This document shows positions 20,094-28,015 of a stretch of DNA of 34,642 nt, piece after piece. The stretch comes from Cytophagales bacterium. GTDB lineage: Bacteria; Bacteroidota; Bacteroidia; Cytophagales; Cyclobacteriaceae. The notes beneath the pieces are model-generated. The model was not told where the DNA came from and did no database searches. It saw only the letters and a program-made list of their open reading frames with translations. The stretch spans positions 6,558-41,199 of the forward strand of contig JAHEMV010000001.1 in NCBI GenBank assembly GCA_024643455.1, given 5' to 3'. A program made the position numbers and the translations under genes. Positions within the stretch are counted from its first letter, which is position 1, and each line of letters opens with the position of its first letter.

Positions 20094-20126
20094 TTTGTTT
20101 GTTAATCATTGATTTGAATAAATTTG
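20094..20126 (+). promoter_or_regulatory. Bacteroidota-type promoter of xseAB
   Basis: Two overlapping -33 candidates TTTG (20094-20097 and 20098-20101) precede an exact -7 element TAAATTTG (20119-20126), with 21 or 17 bp between. This matches the published TTTG / TAnnTTTG pattern and spacing. The start site would fall about 15 bp before the xseA ATG, just after the end of the beta-barrel gene. Confidence 0.6.
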
Positions 20127-20145
20127 GATTTATTCCAAATGGATT

Positions 20146-21462
20146 ATGGAACATTTTTCACTTTTCGAACTCAATAGAATCATTGGCGAGGTACTTTCTA
20201 AAAATCTCGAACCATCCTACTGGGTCATTGCTGAAATTGGTGAAATACGTCAAAATCAAAACGGTCACTGCTATCTCGAATTAGTCGAAAAAGAGGGAAA
20301 TCAAATCAAAGCTAAGTCCAGGGCTACCATCTGGTCGTACACCTATCGAAACCTTAGTGGCTGGTTTGAAACCATAACTGGACAAAGCCTGAAACCGGGA
20401 ATGAAAATACTTTGCAATGCCACTGTTCAATTTCATGAAGTCTATGGATTTTCATTGAATATTAAAGATATTGATGCTCAATATACTCTTGGCGAGCGTG
20501 CAAAAAGAAAACAGGAAATCATTGCCCAATTGATCGAAGACGGAATTTTTAATCTGAATAGAGAACTATCGCTCCCAATTATTTCCCAAAATATTGCTGT
20601 GATAAGTAGTGAGTCAGCAGCCGGATTTGGAGATTTTGCCAACCAGCTTTCTGGTAACGGTTTCGGCTATCATTTTAATATTGAATTGTTCAATTCCACC
20701 ATGCAAGGCGATAAAGCGGAAGCATCAATAATTGCCTCGATGCTTCGTGTTTTTGAACGAATAGACGATTTTGATTTATTGGTAATTATCAGGGGTGGAG
20801 GTGCTTCAGTTGACCTTGATTGTTTCGATTCATACGAAATGTCAAGCCATATTGCTCAATTTCCCATACCTGTAATTACAGGAATTGGCCATGAACGTGA
20901 TGAGACGATTGCTGATCTTGTTGCTCATACCAAAATGAAAACACCTACTGCTGTCGCAGAATTCATTATTTCTGGCGCTCAGTATTTTGAATTACTTCTG
21001 AATGAACAGTTTGCTAAAATAACCAACAAGCTTGAAGAATCAATTGAAGAAGAACTTCTCGAGCTTGATCAGTTTTGTAATCGTTTTCAACGAAATGTTC
21101 AACGCCTGCTCTATGAACAAAACTTGAAGTTGAATGGTGTGAAGCATCATTTATTATTTTCGCAACAAAATATGCTCAAATTCCATGAACAACATTTGGA
21201 TGGATTCAGTGCGAAATTGACCAAAAACCCATTTAAAATTATTAACCATGAATATGAATCTCTCTTACATATTCAAAAGGAAATAGAAATTATTGATCCT
21301 AAAAATGTATTGAAACGTGGTTATACGCTTACGTTGATCGATGGTGTGAATATCAATAAAATTAACGAACTCAAGAAAGGCACAAAAATAACTACTATCA
21401 CCAAAAACATGGAATTGGAAAGTGCTTTTGTTACATCAAAAAAAATTAAAAATGACGACTAA
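20146..21462 (+). CDS. xseA: Exodeoxyribonuclease VII large subunit
   Basis: XseA is the catalytic subunit of exonuclease VII, which degrades single-stranded DNA from both ends. The 438-residue protein shows the N-terminal OB-fold (SYWVIAEIGEIRQNQNGHCYLELVEK), the central nuclease domain (VISSESAAGFGDFANQL, IIRGGGASVDLDCFD and GIGHERDETIADLVAHTKMKTPTAVAEFI), and a coiled-coil C-terminus with NVLKRGYTLT near the end. Length is standard. It overlaps xseB by 11 bp, giving translational coupling, and has its own promoter. The ORF at 20099 in another frame is a shadow. Confidence 0.97.
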   Translation: MEHFSLFELNRIIGEVLSKNLEPSYWVIAEIGEIRQNQNGHCYLELVEKEGNQIKAKSRATIWSYTYRNLSGWFETITGQSLKPGMKILCNATVQFHEVYGFSLNIKDIDAQYTLGERAKRKQEIIAQLIEDGIFNLNRELSLPIISQNIAVISSESAAGFGDFANQLSGNGFGYHFNIELFNSTMQGDKAEASIIASMLRVFERIDDFDLLVIIRGGGASVDLDCFDSYEMSSHIAQFPIPVITGIGHERDETIADLVAHTKMKTPTAVAEFIISGAQYFELLLNEQFAKITNKLEESIEEELLELDQFCNRFQRNVQRLLYEQNLKLNGVKHHLLFSQQNMLKFHEQHLDGFSAKLTKNPFKIINHEYESLLHIQKEIEIIDPKNVLKRGYTLTLIDGVNINKINELKKGTKITTITKNMELESAFVTSKKIKNDD

Positions 21463-21655
21463 GAAATTCAATTATAAAAAAGCATTGGAGGAAATCGAGT
21501 TGATTGTTCAAAAAATAGAAAATGAAGAATCGGATATCGATGAACTATCAGAGATGGTGAAAAGAGCTGCTGAACTAATCAAACAATGCAAAGCTAAGCT
21601 AAAAGATACGAATGCCGAACTGGAAGGAATAATCCAAAATCTGCAAGATGAGTAG
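21452..21655 (+). CDS. xseB: Exodeoxyribonuclease VII small subunit
   Basis: The small helical subunit binds the XseA coiled-coil stalk. Starting at ATG 21452, within the last codons of xseA, the product is 67 residues: MTTKKFNYKKALEEIELIVQKIE, then DIDELSEMVKRAAELIKQCKAKL, the standard two-helix pattern. The track start at 21422 would add ten residues unlike the family and lengthen the overlap, so I prefer the internal ATG. Confidence 0.94.
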   Translation: MTTKKFNYKKALEEIELIVQKIENEESDIDELSEMVKRAAELIKQCKAKLKDTNAELEGIIQNLQDE

Positions 21656-21920
21656 TTAGAAATCCATGATCTATTTTGATGACTATCAATAATCTGGAAT
21701 TAGTCAGTTTATTTGTGCCACACCTCTTTTATGGACTCAAAACAAAAAATTATCAAACTTTAGATCCATAAATACCGATCAAATAAAAATCACGTTCTTC
21801 AAATTAATTGCTTAGTTTAGTAATCAGCAAGATCTATGAAGATGTTTGGAAGATAACATCGCGATCTTTTGCATAACAGAAAAACTAAAATACATTTTTA
21901 AAACAATTCAATTTTTTTTC
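21656..21920. other. Intergenic stretch with no gene seen
   Basis: About 265 bp of AT-rich DNA lies between xseB and the exported TIM-barrel gene. The track ORF starts at 21846 by TTG, but its first 25 residues look like untranslated leader. A weak 6-bp inverted repeat (TGACTA/TAGTCA) lies just after xseB. I see nothing else convincing. Confidence 0.4.
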
Positions 21921-22796
21921 ATGAGAAATCAACTATCACTCCTCGTTTTATTTATAATTTTTACTTTAGGATTAAATGTGTGTACGACAAAAAAAGACAC
22001 TTCACTGGATATGAATAATTTGTATGCCTGGTGCATTGTGCCTTTTGACAACCAACATAGAACACCCACAGAACGGATAGATATGCTGAAAACGCTGGGT
22101 TTCACTTCCTATGCCTATGATTGGCGACACGAACACCTCCCCGAGATGGCTGCTGAGTTTCAATTAGCGAAAGAAAATAATATCCATATCGAGGCAGTAT
22201 GGATGTGGATTGACGTTGCCGATACTGTAGGCAAATTATCTCCGGATAATGAGCAGGTATTTCAAATCATGGAAGATTCGGGAATTCAAACGCAACTCTG
22301 GATCGGAATATCCGAAGCTTATTTTGGCAATTTATCTGACGATTCCTGTATGGTAAAAGCCGAAGCAATGATCCGATACCTCAGCAAGCGTGTTGTACCA
22401 TTCGGTGGCAAAATTGGCCTGTACAATCATGGCGGATGGTTTGGCAACCCGATCAATGAAGTCAGACTGATCAAAGCAATTCCTGATCAGAACCTGGGAA
22501 TTATTTTTAATTTCCATCACGCCCATGAACTCCTTGGCGAGTACCCTGAATTAGTGGATATAATGATGCCATACTTATGGGCTGTTAATTTGGATGGAAT
22601 GAGGGTCGAAGGGCCCAAAATACTACCTATTGGCACTGGAGATAAAGAGCGCGAAATGATTCAAATACTGAAAGAAAAAGGATTTAATGGCCCGTATGGT
22701 ATTCTTGGGCATACGGAAGATGCCGATGTAAAAGTGATTTTGCAGGGAAATTTGGATGGATTGAAGAAAATACTTGCCCAACAATCTGAGATTTAA
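21921..22796 (+). CDS. Exported TIM-barrel protein, sugar phosphate isomerase/epimerase-like
   Basis: Starting at ATG 21921 it has 291 residues. The hydrophobic N-terminus ends in LGLNVC, a possible but atypical lipobox with Cys21. The mature part resembles the xylose isomerase-like/AP endonuclease 2 TIM barrel. Visible elements include a strand with an acidic residue (HIEAVWMWID), NHGGWFGNP, FNFHHAHELLGEYPELVD, and GILGHTEDADV near the end; His, Glu and Asp in these could bind a metal. Family relatives act on sugars or inositols, but the substrate is unknown. It has no obvious sugar-pathway neighbours and runs tail-to-tail with the lipid/PKS operon. Confidence 0.78.
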   Translation: MRNQLSLLVLFIIFTLGLNVCTTKKDTSLDMNNLYAWCIVPFDNQHRTPTERIDMLKTLGFTSYAYDWRHEHLPEMAAEFQLAKENNIHIEAVWMWIDVADTVGKLSPDNEQVFQIMEDSGIQTQLWIGISEAYFGNLSDDSCMVKAEAMIRYLSKRVVPFGGKIGLYNHGGWFGNPINEVRLIKAIPDQNLGIIFNFHHAHELLGEYPELVDIMMPYLWAVNLDGMRVEGPKILPIGTGDKEREMIQILKEKGFNGPYGILGHTEDADVKVILQGNLDGLKKILAQQSEI

Positions 22797-22857
22797 TGTC
22801 TTTCTTAAAAGGACTAATTTTCAAAATCTTTACAACAGAGTAGCTAGCCGGTTTGGA

Positions 22858-23439
22858 TTATGACATATCCAGCGCATAACCATAATACTGCCCATGATGC
22901 GTAATAGAAAATGGTATAATTTGCATTTTATTGTTTTTATATAGCATAGGTACACCTGCTTCATTTTTGTGGATCGCCAAATTTTCCTGATCGCAATTCA
23001 ATTTATCTGCAAAAACGTTTAATACAGAATCATAACTCTCGTTGTGCTGTGAAGTATAATCGGACTTCATTGATTTGGCACACCTACTTATCATTGTGCC
23101 AGTAGTGTTAGATCGGGCAACTGTATAAATATATTTATCGGTAATTCGTGAAGACGTGTGACATGGATTATTTTCGATGATTACCTGACCTTCTGTTTTC
23201 GAATGGATTTGACAAAGTATTTTTTTGGGTGCAAAAAAAGATTTACCCTTTTGCCGAACATGAATTTTATAAGCGCTTTCCTTCATACTCCATAGCAACC
23301 ATAACGTGCGAAAAGAATTGTCTGCTTTGGCAATCACTTCTTGTTCTTCAAAGGAAAAAATTTTATCCAAAAAGCGCTGGCTTTTCCAATGCCTTCCGGA
23401 TGAAGCAAAAGTCAAATCAACGATATCATTGCCGATCAT
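22858..23439 (-). CDS. 4'-phosphopantetheinyl transferase superfamily protein
   Basis: The enzyme moves phosphopantetheine from CoA to a carrier-protein serine. The 193-residue protein has the N-terminal MIGNDIVDL (residues 1-9), the magnesium-binding signature, and WSMKESAYKIH (50-60), the second conserved motif. It is longer than bacterial AcpS (about 120 residues) and shorter than classical Sfp. Its start codon overlaps the ACP stop codon by 4 bp (ATGA), so the two are translationally coupled; its natural substrate is probably that ACP. It is the last gene of the operon. Confidence 0.93.
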   Translation of the reverse strand: MIGNDIVDLTFASSGRHWKSQRFLDKIFSFEEQEVIAKADNSFRTLWLLWSMKESAYKIHVRQKGKSFFAPKKILCQIHSKTEGQVIIENNPCHTSSRITDKYIYTVARSNTTGTMISRCAKSMKSDYTSQHNESYDSVLNVFADKLNCDQENLAIHKNEAGVPMLYKNNKMQIIPFSITHHGQYYGYALDMS

Positions 23440-23690
23440 ACAGCATTAAGCTTTGAGATGATGATATCCATAGCTGCCTGCACAGATGTCATTTTTTCCA
23501 TTTCTTCATTCTCTATTTTAATATCGAACTCATCCTCCACATCTAATATTACGTCAACCAGATTTGCTGAATTAATTTTCAAATCCCGGATAAATTGAGT
23601 TTCCTCAGACAGATTTGTATAGGCTTCTTCATCCTGTATGTATGGGAGAACGATCTTCTTCAACTTATCAATTATATCTTCTTTTTCCAT
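23436..23690 (-). CDS. Acyl carrier protein of the type III PKS operon
   Basis: An 84-residue four-helix carrier protein. The predicted phosphopantetheine site is Ser41 in LKINSANLVDVILDVEDEF. The helix II pattern LVDVILDVEDEFDIKIENEE is typical, but the residue before the serine is Asn, where ordinary ACPs have Asp (DSL). This suggests a specialised ACP. It should hold the growing acyl chain in the cytoplasm. It lies 9 bp after the ketosynthase gene and overlaps the transferase gene. Confidence 0.94.
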   Translation of the reverse strand: MEKEDIIDKLKKIVLPYIQDEEAYTNLSEETQFIRDLKINSANLVDVILDVEDEFDIKIENEEMEKMTSVQAAMDIIISKLNAV

Positions 23691-23699
23691 GCTTCTTAC

Positions 23700-24971
23700 T
23701 TATGCTGAAAAGGTACTAAAAATAATACAGGCATTTACATCGCCAAATCCAAAACTTGCTTTTGCAGCAATTTTTAATGGTTTTTTGATGCTTTTTTTGG
23801 GGATGCAATTTTCATCAATCAAGGTCAAAATCTCTGGATGCACGTCTTCACAATTCAGATTGGGAAATACAAACTGATCTTTCAACTGAAGGACAGTGGC
23901 GACACATTCGATAGATCCTGCAGCAGCAAGACAATGCCCTACCATGGATTTTAATGAATTTATATAGGGAAAATCATTTCCTCTCCTGTTCAACGCATTA
24001 GTCCAGTTTTCAATTTCCAAGGCATCTTTTGAAGTAGCAGTTAGATGCCCGTTTATGACGTCAATATCTTGAGCTGTCATTCCAGCACCTTCAATGGCCT
24101 CCACAATGCACCGCTGCACGGAGGCTGCGTTTGGAGCAGTCATGGTACCTCCATTTCGTTGCCCACCTGAATTAATGGCTCCACTGAGGACTTCTGCATA
24201 AATTGATGCCCCTCGATCTCTGGCACTCTCTAGCGATTCCAGAACAAGGGCACCAGCCCCACTTCCTGGAACAAACCCCGAAGCTGTAGCACTCATGGGT
24301 CTTGAGCCTTGTTCAGGCGAATCATTATGCTTATAGGTCATCACACGCATTGCATCAAATCCTCCCCAGATATATGGGCCATCATCGCTACAGCTGCCGA
24401 CTAACATTCGTTTTGCTTTTCCATTTTGAATACGCTCAAAACCCATGATCAGTGCTTCGGCACCGGTAGTACATGCCGATGAATTAGTCGTAACCTGATT
24501 TCCTAAACCTAATATCCCTCCTAAATAAGCACTTATACCACTTGCCATCGTTTGCACAACAACCGTGCTGCCCAATCGTCGTACTTGTTTGTCATCTAAC
24601 AAATACACTGCTTCTCTAAACTTTTCGATCCCAGAAGTACCTGTTCCAAATACGGCTCCACTATCCACGTCGAGTTCGCTATTCGCATCAATGTCAAAAC
24701 CCGCATCTTTCCAGGCGTCCATACCGGCAATGCAACCGTATAAAATGCCGGAACTATTAAATCCTCGTAGTTGCAATGGAGTAAGGTATTGTGCTTGTAT
24801 CTCATCAGAAATTTGAGGGATACCTCCAATGCAACAGGAAAAATTCAACTCCTTGAGTTTTTCATGAAAAGAAATTCCAGAAACTCCATTTTTTATGGAG
24901 TTAGTAAATGCACTCGTCCCTACACCATTTGGAGCGACCACACCAAGGCCAGTAATAACGACTCTATGCAT
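23700..24971 (-). CDS. Beta-ketoacyl-ACP synthase, FabF-like
   Basis: The 423-residue thiolase-fold condensing enzyme should extend the acyl-ACP chain with malonyl-ACP. The catalytic cysteine is C167 in TTNSSACTTGAEA. The two active-site histidines are H309 (NGHLTATSKDALE) and H346 (KSMVGHCLAAAG), with K342. In FabF the first His motif reads NxHGTxT; here Leu replaces the Gly, an unusual change next to the active site. The C-terminal FGFGDVNACIIF is normal. A complete C-H-H triad argues against a chain-length factor. It overlaps the dehydratase gene by 8 bp. Confidence 0.94.
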   Translation of the reverse strand: MHRVVITGLGVVAPNGVGTSAFTNSIKNGVSGISFHEKLKELNFSCCIGGIPQISDEIQAQYLTPLQLRGFNSSGILYGCIAGMDAWKDAGFDIDANSELDVDSGAVFGTGTSGIEKFREAVYLLDDKQVRRLGSTVVVQTMASGISAYLGGILGLGNQVTTNSSACTTGAEALIMGFERIQNGKAKRMLVGSCSDDGPYIWGGFDAMRVMTYKHNDSPEQGSRPMSATASGFVPGSGAGALVLESLESARDRGASIYAEVLSGAINSGGQRNGGTMTAPNAASVQRCIVEAIEGAGMTAQDIDVINGHLTATSKDALEIENWTNALNRRGNDFPYINSLKSMVGHCLAAAGSIECVATVLQLKDQFVFPNLNCEDVHPEILTLIDENCIPKKSIKKPLKIAAKASFGFGDVNACIIFSTFSA

Positions 24972-25413
24972 TTTCTTTTTGTTTAATCATACCGGATATG
25001 GTTCCCCTGCATACCAGTTCATTTTTTGAATTCAACAGTTTCACCTTGCATTTCAATTTATCGAATCGGAAATATTCCTTCTCAGAAATGACAATGACCT
25101 TTTCACCGGGAAATACAGGTAAAAAGAAGTCAATTTGATTTGATGTTAGTGCTATCTGAAATTTATTTATTCCAGTGACCATTTCATTCATCAAATAAAT
25201 CCCCAGGCAGACCACTCCAATTTGAGCCATTGTTTCAGTCAGGATAACTCCAGGGGTTATGGGGTTATTTTTGAAATGACCACGATAAAAAAAAGCACTT
25301 TTATGAAATGTGTATGCTCCGGTAATTCCTTTATCAGAAATGTTTGAGAGCTCATCCACAAACAAGAATGGCTCCTTATAGGGCAATAGTGCTATAATCT
25401 CTTCACTAGTCAT
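24964..25413 (-). CDS. FabZ-like 3-hydroxyacyl-ACP dehydratase
   Basis: A hotdog-fold enzyme that would remove water from 3-hydroxyacyl-ACP. From ATG 25413 it has 149 residues, the usual FabZ size: MTSEEIIALLPYKEPFLFVDEL. The active-site stretch is RGHFKNNPITPGVILTETMAQ, with H46 and E60 at the 14-residue spacing of FabZ His/Glu. The track start (TTG 25464) adds 17 residues not typical of the family and overlaps the reductase gene, so I prefer the ATG. Its 3' end overlaps the ketosynthase gene. Confidence 0.92.
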   Translation of the reverse strand: MTSEEIIALLPYKEPFLFVDELSNISDKGITGAYTFHKSAFFYRGHFKNNPITPGVILTETMAQIGVVCLGIYLMNEMVTGINKFQIALTSNQIDFFLPVFPGEKVIVISEKEYFRFDKLKCKVKLLNSKNELVCRGTISGMIKQKENA

Positions 25414-25457
25414 CAATTGTTTAGTAATAAATCCATAGTAATCTAAGCTGGATAAAA

Positions 25458-26255
25458 TTAGCAAATGTGTTCACCACCATCGGCTTGAATAATACTGCCA
25501 TTTATCCATGATGCTTCATCTCTACTTAATAAATATACGACGTTTGCCACATCCTCAGGGGTAGTGAGCCGCTTGAAAGGATTACGTAAAAGCGCTTGCT
25601 CGATTATTTTGTCACTTCCCGGAATTACGCGCAACGAAGTAGTATCTGTTACTCCGGCCTGTATGCAATTGGCCCGAATCCCAAATGGTGCAAACTCCAG
25701 GGCAATATTTCTGGTGATCGCTTCAAGGGTCACTTTGGCAGCAGAAACTGCAGCGTAACTTTTCCAAGCTTTCGAATTACCCTCACTGGTAAAACTAATG
25801 ATTCGGGTATCTTGTGCAAATAAACTGGCATCAAAAAGCTCCCTGGTCCAATCATACAAGCTGATTGCCATGGCATTGATGGTTAAATTAAAATCATCGT
25901 TTTGCAAGATCGCTATATCCTGAGCAATCATGGGTTTTAAATTACCTTTGGCAATACTGTGCACCAGTACACGAATTCGACCCTTATCTCCCAAGCACAG
26001 CTTTAATTCTTCAATGATTTCACTCCTTTTGGCTGTATTTATCGCGTCAGCATTGAATGATTTGAATAGTATACCTTCCTTTTTTATACGTTCAAAATCG
26101 TTTTGAATTACATCCATCTGCGCTTTGGAATTGCGGTGCACTACACAGATGTTGTACCCATGTGATGCTAATTTTTTTGCGCTGGCAAAACCTAACCCGC
26201 TTGAGCCTCCTAATATAATCGCCCAATAATTTTTACCGTGAAACTCTTTTACCAT
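25458..26255 (-). CDS. SDR-family enoyl-ACP reductase, FabL/FabI-like
   Basis: The 265-residue Rossmann enzyme binds NAD(P)H through GGSSGLG (16-22). The catalytic pair is Y167 and K174 in SYAAVSAAK, a Y-x6-K spacing. That spacing marks enoyl-ACP reductases (FabI, FabL), whereas 3-ketoacyl reductases (FabG) have Y-x3-K. VLVHSIAKGNLKPM also resembles FabI/FabL. The second tyrosine of FabI is Ser here and the cofactor loop is FabG-like, so Bacillus FabL is the closest match I recall. It would saturate the chain double bond. It overlaps the PKS gene by 7 bp. Confidence 0.85.
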   Translation of the reverse strand: MVKEFHGKNYWAIILGGSSGLGFASAKKLASHGYNICVVHRNSKAQMDVIQNDFERIKKEGILFKSFNADAINTAKRSEIIEELKLCLGDKGRIRVLVHSIAKGNLKPMIAQDIAILQNDDFNLTINAMAISLYDWTRELFDASLFAQDTRIISFTSEGNSKAWKSYAAVSAAKVTLEAITRNIALEFAPFGIRANCIQAGVTDTTSLRVIPGSDKIIEQALLRNPFKRLTTPEDVANVVYLLSRDEASWINGSIIQADGGEHIC

Positions 26256-27301
26256 TTTAATAAAATACGTTGTGCTGAAAAACCAGGCCCAAAACTCAAC
26301 ATCAAACCTATATCTCCTTTTGAATTAATTCTGTCCATAAAACGCTCCAACACATACAATACTGTGGCACTGGACATATTCCCGTACAACCTTAATACCT
26401 CTTTTGTGTCATCAACATTTTTACCCAATGCTCCAAATAGGTCTTCGACGGTTTGCACAATTTTTTTTCCTCCGGGATGGAAAATTAAGTGATCCACATC
26501 TTCGATCATCAAATTATTATGTGCTAAAAAAGGAGTTAGGATCTGTGGAAAGTGCTCTGCTATCGTTTCCGGAACAGCTTTATCCAACACCATTTCCAAA
26601 CCAGTATTTCGGAGTTTGAAACCCATTAAATGTTCTGCATTATAAAAATGATACATGGCTTCGTCAATGATTTCTGGCCCTTCTTCATCTTCATACGAAG
26701 AAACAATAACGCTTGCGGCTCCATCTCCAAAAATAGCCGCGCTCACAATATTGACCATAGAATAATCTTCTAGTTGAAAAGTGGCTGTTGGAGATTCGAC
26801 AGCAATTACGGCGGCACGTTTATTTGGATTTGCCTTGAGGAAATTTTTTGCATAAATAATGCCGGATACTCCTGCCACACATCCCATTTCAGTGACAGGC
26901 AAACGCACAATATCCTGTTTCATTTTTAATCGATTGATCAGGTAAGCATCCAATGAAGGAATCAAGATTCCCGTGCAGCTTACAGTAATTATAAAGTCGA
27001 TATCCTTTGGTTGGAGTTTTGCTTTAGTTAGCGATTTTTGAAGTGCACTTTCGGCCAGTTTAATAACTTCCCTTGAATAAATATCATTTTTATCTTCAAA
27101 TGACGTGCTTTGAAATACTTCTTGAGCATCCATGATAGAATAACGCTGATCTACCCCCGCATTTTCAAAAATCTTAAGCACTTTACGTTGAAACCGCATT
27201 TCCTGCCCGGACATCCAGTCCATGACATAGGGTAGGATATCCTTTGTTGATCTCGTATATTTTGGCAGTTGCTTGGCAACGGCAGTTATTTTAACACTCA
27301 T
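26249..27301 (-). CDS. Type III polyketide synthase (chalcone/stilbene synthase family)
   Basis: The 350-residue homodimer-type enzyme extends an acyl starter with malonyl-CoA and cyclises the chain without a carrier protein of its own. The catalytic triad is C141 (EMGCVAGVSG), H275 (IFHPGGKK) and N308 (YGNMSSATVLYVL). The family C-terminal loop is SFGPGF (336-341). Length is slightly below plant chalcone synthases. In an operon with acyl-chain genes, a long-chain starter giving an alkylresorcinol or alkylpyrone is likely; ring type cannot be read from sequence. It starts directly after the methyltransferase stop. Confidence 0.95.
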   Translation of the reverse strand: MSVKITAVAKQLPKYTRSTKDILPYVMDWMSGQEMRFQRKVLKIFENAGVDQRYSIMDAQEVFQSTSFEDKNDIYSREVIKLAESALQKSLTKAKLQPKDIDFIITVSCTGILIPSLDAYLINRLKMKQDIVRLPVTEMGCVAGVSGIIYAKNFLKANPNKRAAVIAVESPTATFQLEDYSMVNIVSAAIFGDGAASVIVSSYEDEEGPEIIDEAMYHFYNAEHLMGFKLRNTGLEMVLDKAVPETIAEHFPQILTPFLAHNNLMIEDVDHLIFHPGGKKIVQTVEDLFGALGKNVDDTKEVLRLYGNMSSATVLYVLERFMDRINSKGDIGLMLSFGPGFSAQRILLKW

Positions 27302-28015
27302 CTACTTTTGTTGAATAATCCATTGAAACCGGAAAGCCCATTTCCACCTGATTTGAGCTTTTGCTCCGATTTCTTTTGTTATATTTTTTAAGTCACTACG
27401 TTTAAATCCCTTCAAAACAGATGTCAATCCATCCTCTTTTACCATTTTATTTTTGATTGTAATACACAATATATTGAATAAAAAGTATGCAATCCCATGC
27501 CTATGCAAATCATTAATTACAATTCCAATAGAAGCTTTATTTAACACCATAGACAAAAATTTTACGAGCTGTGCCTCAGTAAAATGATGCAGAAATAAAG
27601 TAGATAAAACAATGTCATATTCCATTGCTTTAAATTCCTCAGAAAAAATATCGCAATGTACATAGACAATCTCAGGGTATAACTGTGATAATTTAGCAGC
27701 ATAATCTATTGCATCTTTATTCGCATCGATACCAATCAAATTAAAATTATATCCTTCCTTTTTTCCAAATTCAGCAATCTCTCGTAAAATATCTCCTCCT
27801 CCACAACCCAAGTCAATCAGGGTCAACGATTTTTCTTTTGGATGATCTTTTAACAGTTTTTTAAGCCCCTGGATAGTTACCCTATTCCCTCCCAGCCATT
27901 TATTGATGATCGCCAGCTTATCCAATGTGTCATGCAACACTTCCCCACCTATGGAGAAATCATCCATTAATTCACTTTTATCCGCTCGGTATGTAGTATC
28001 TGCAAATAGACTCAT
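27302..28015 (-). CDS. Class I SAM-dependent methyltransferase
   Basis: The 237-residue protein has motif I at about 66-75 (LIDLGCGGGDILREIAEF), an acidic motif II region (LIGIDANKDAIDYA), and the VLSTLFLHHFTEAQLVKFL stretch typical of UbiE-like methyltransferases. It probably methylates oxygen or carbon of the polyketide ring, like the SrsB step in Streptomyces, although SrsB belongs to a different, membrane methyltransferase family. It overlaps the flavoenzyme gene by 4 bp (ATGA) and abuts the PKS gene. Confidence 0.9.
   Translation of the reverse strand: MSLFADTTYRADKSELMDDFSIGGEVLHDTLDKLAIINKWLGGNRVTIQGLKKLLKDHPKEKSLTLIDLGCGGGDILREIAEFGKKEGYNFNLIGIDANKDAIDYAAKLSQLYPEIVYVHCDIFSEEFKAMEYDIVLSTLFLHHFTEAQLVKFLSMVLNKASIGIVINDLHRHGIAYFLFNILCITIKNKMVKEDGLTSVLKGFKRSDLKNITKEIGAKAQIRWKWAFRFQWIIQQK

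Noticed and set aside
25458-26255. FabG (3-ketoacyl-ACP reductase) as the call for the SDR
   Set aside because: The catalytic spacing is Y-x6-K, with VHSIA, which points to enoyl reductase; Y-x3-K is absent.
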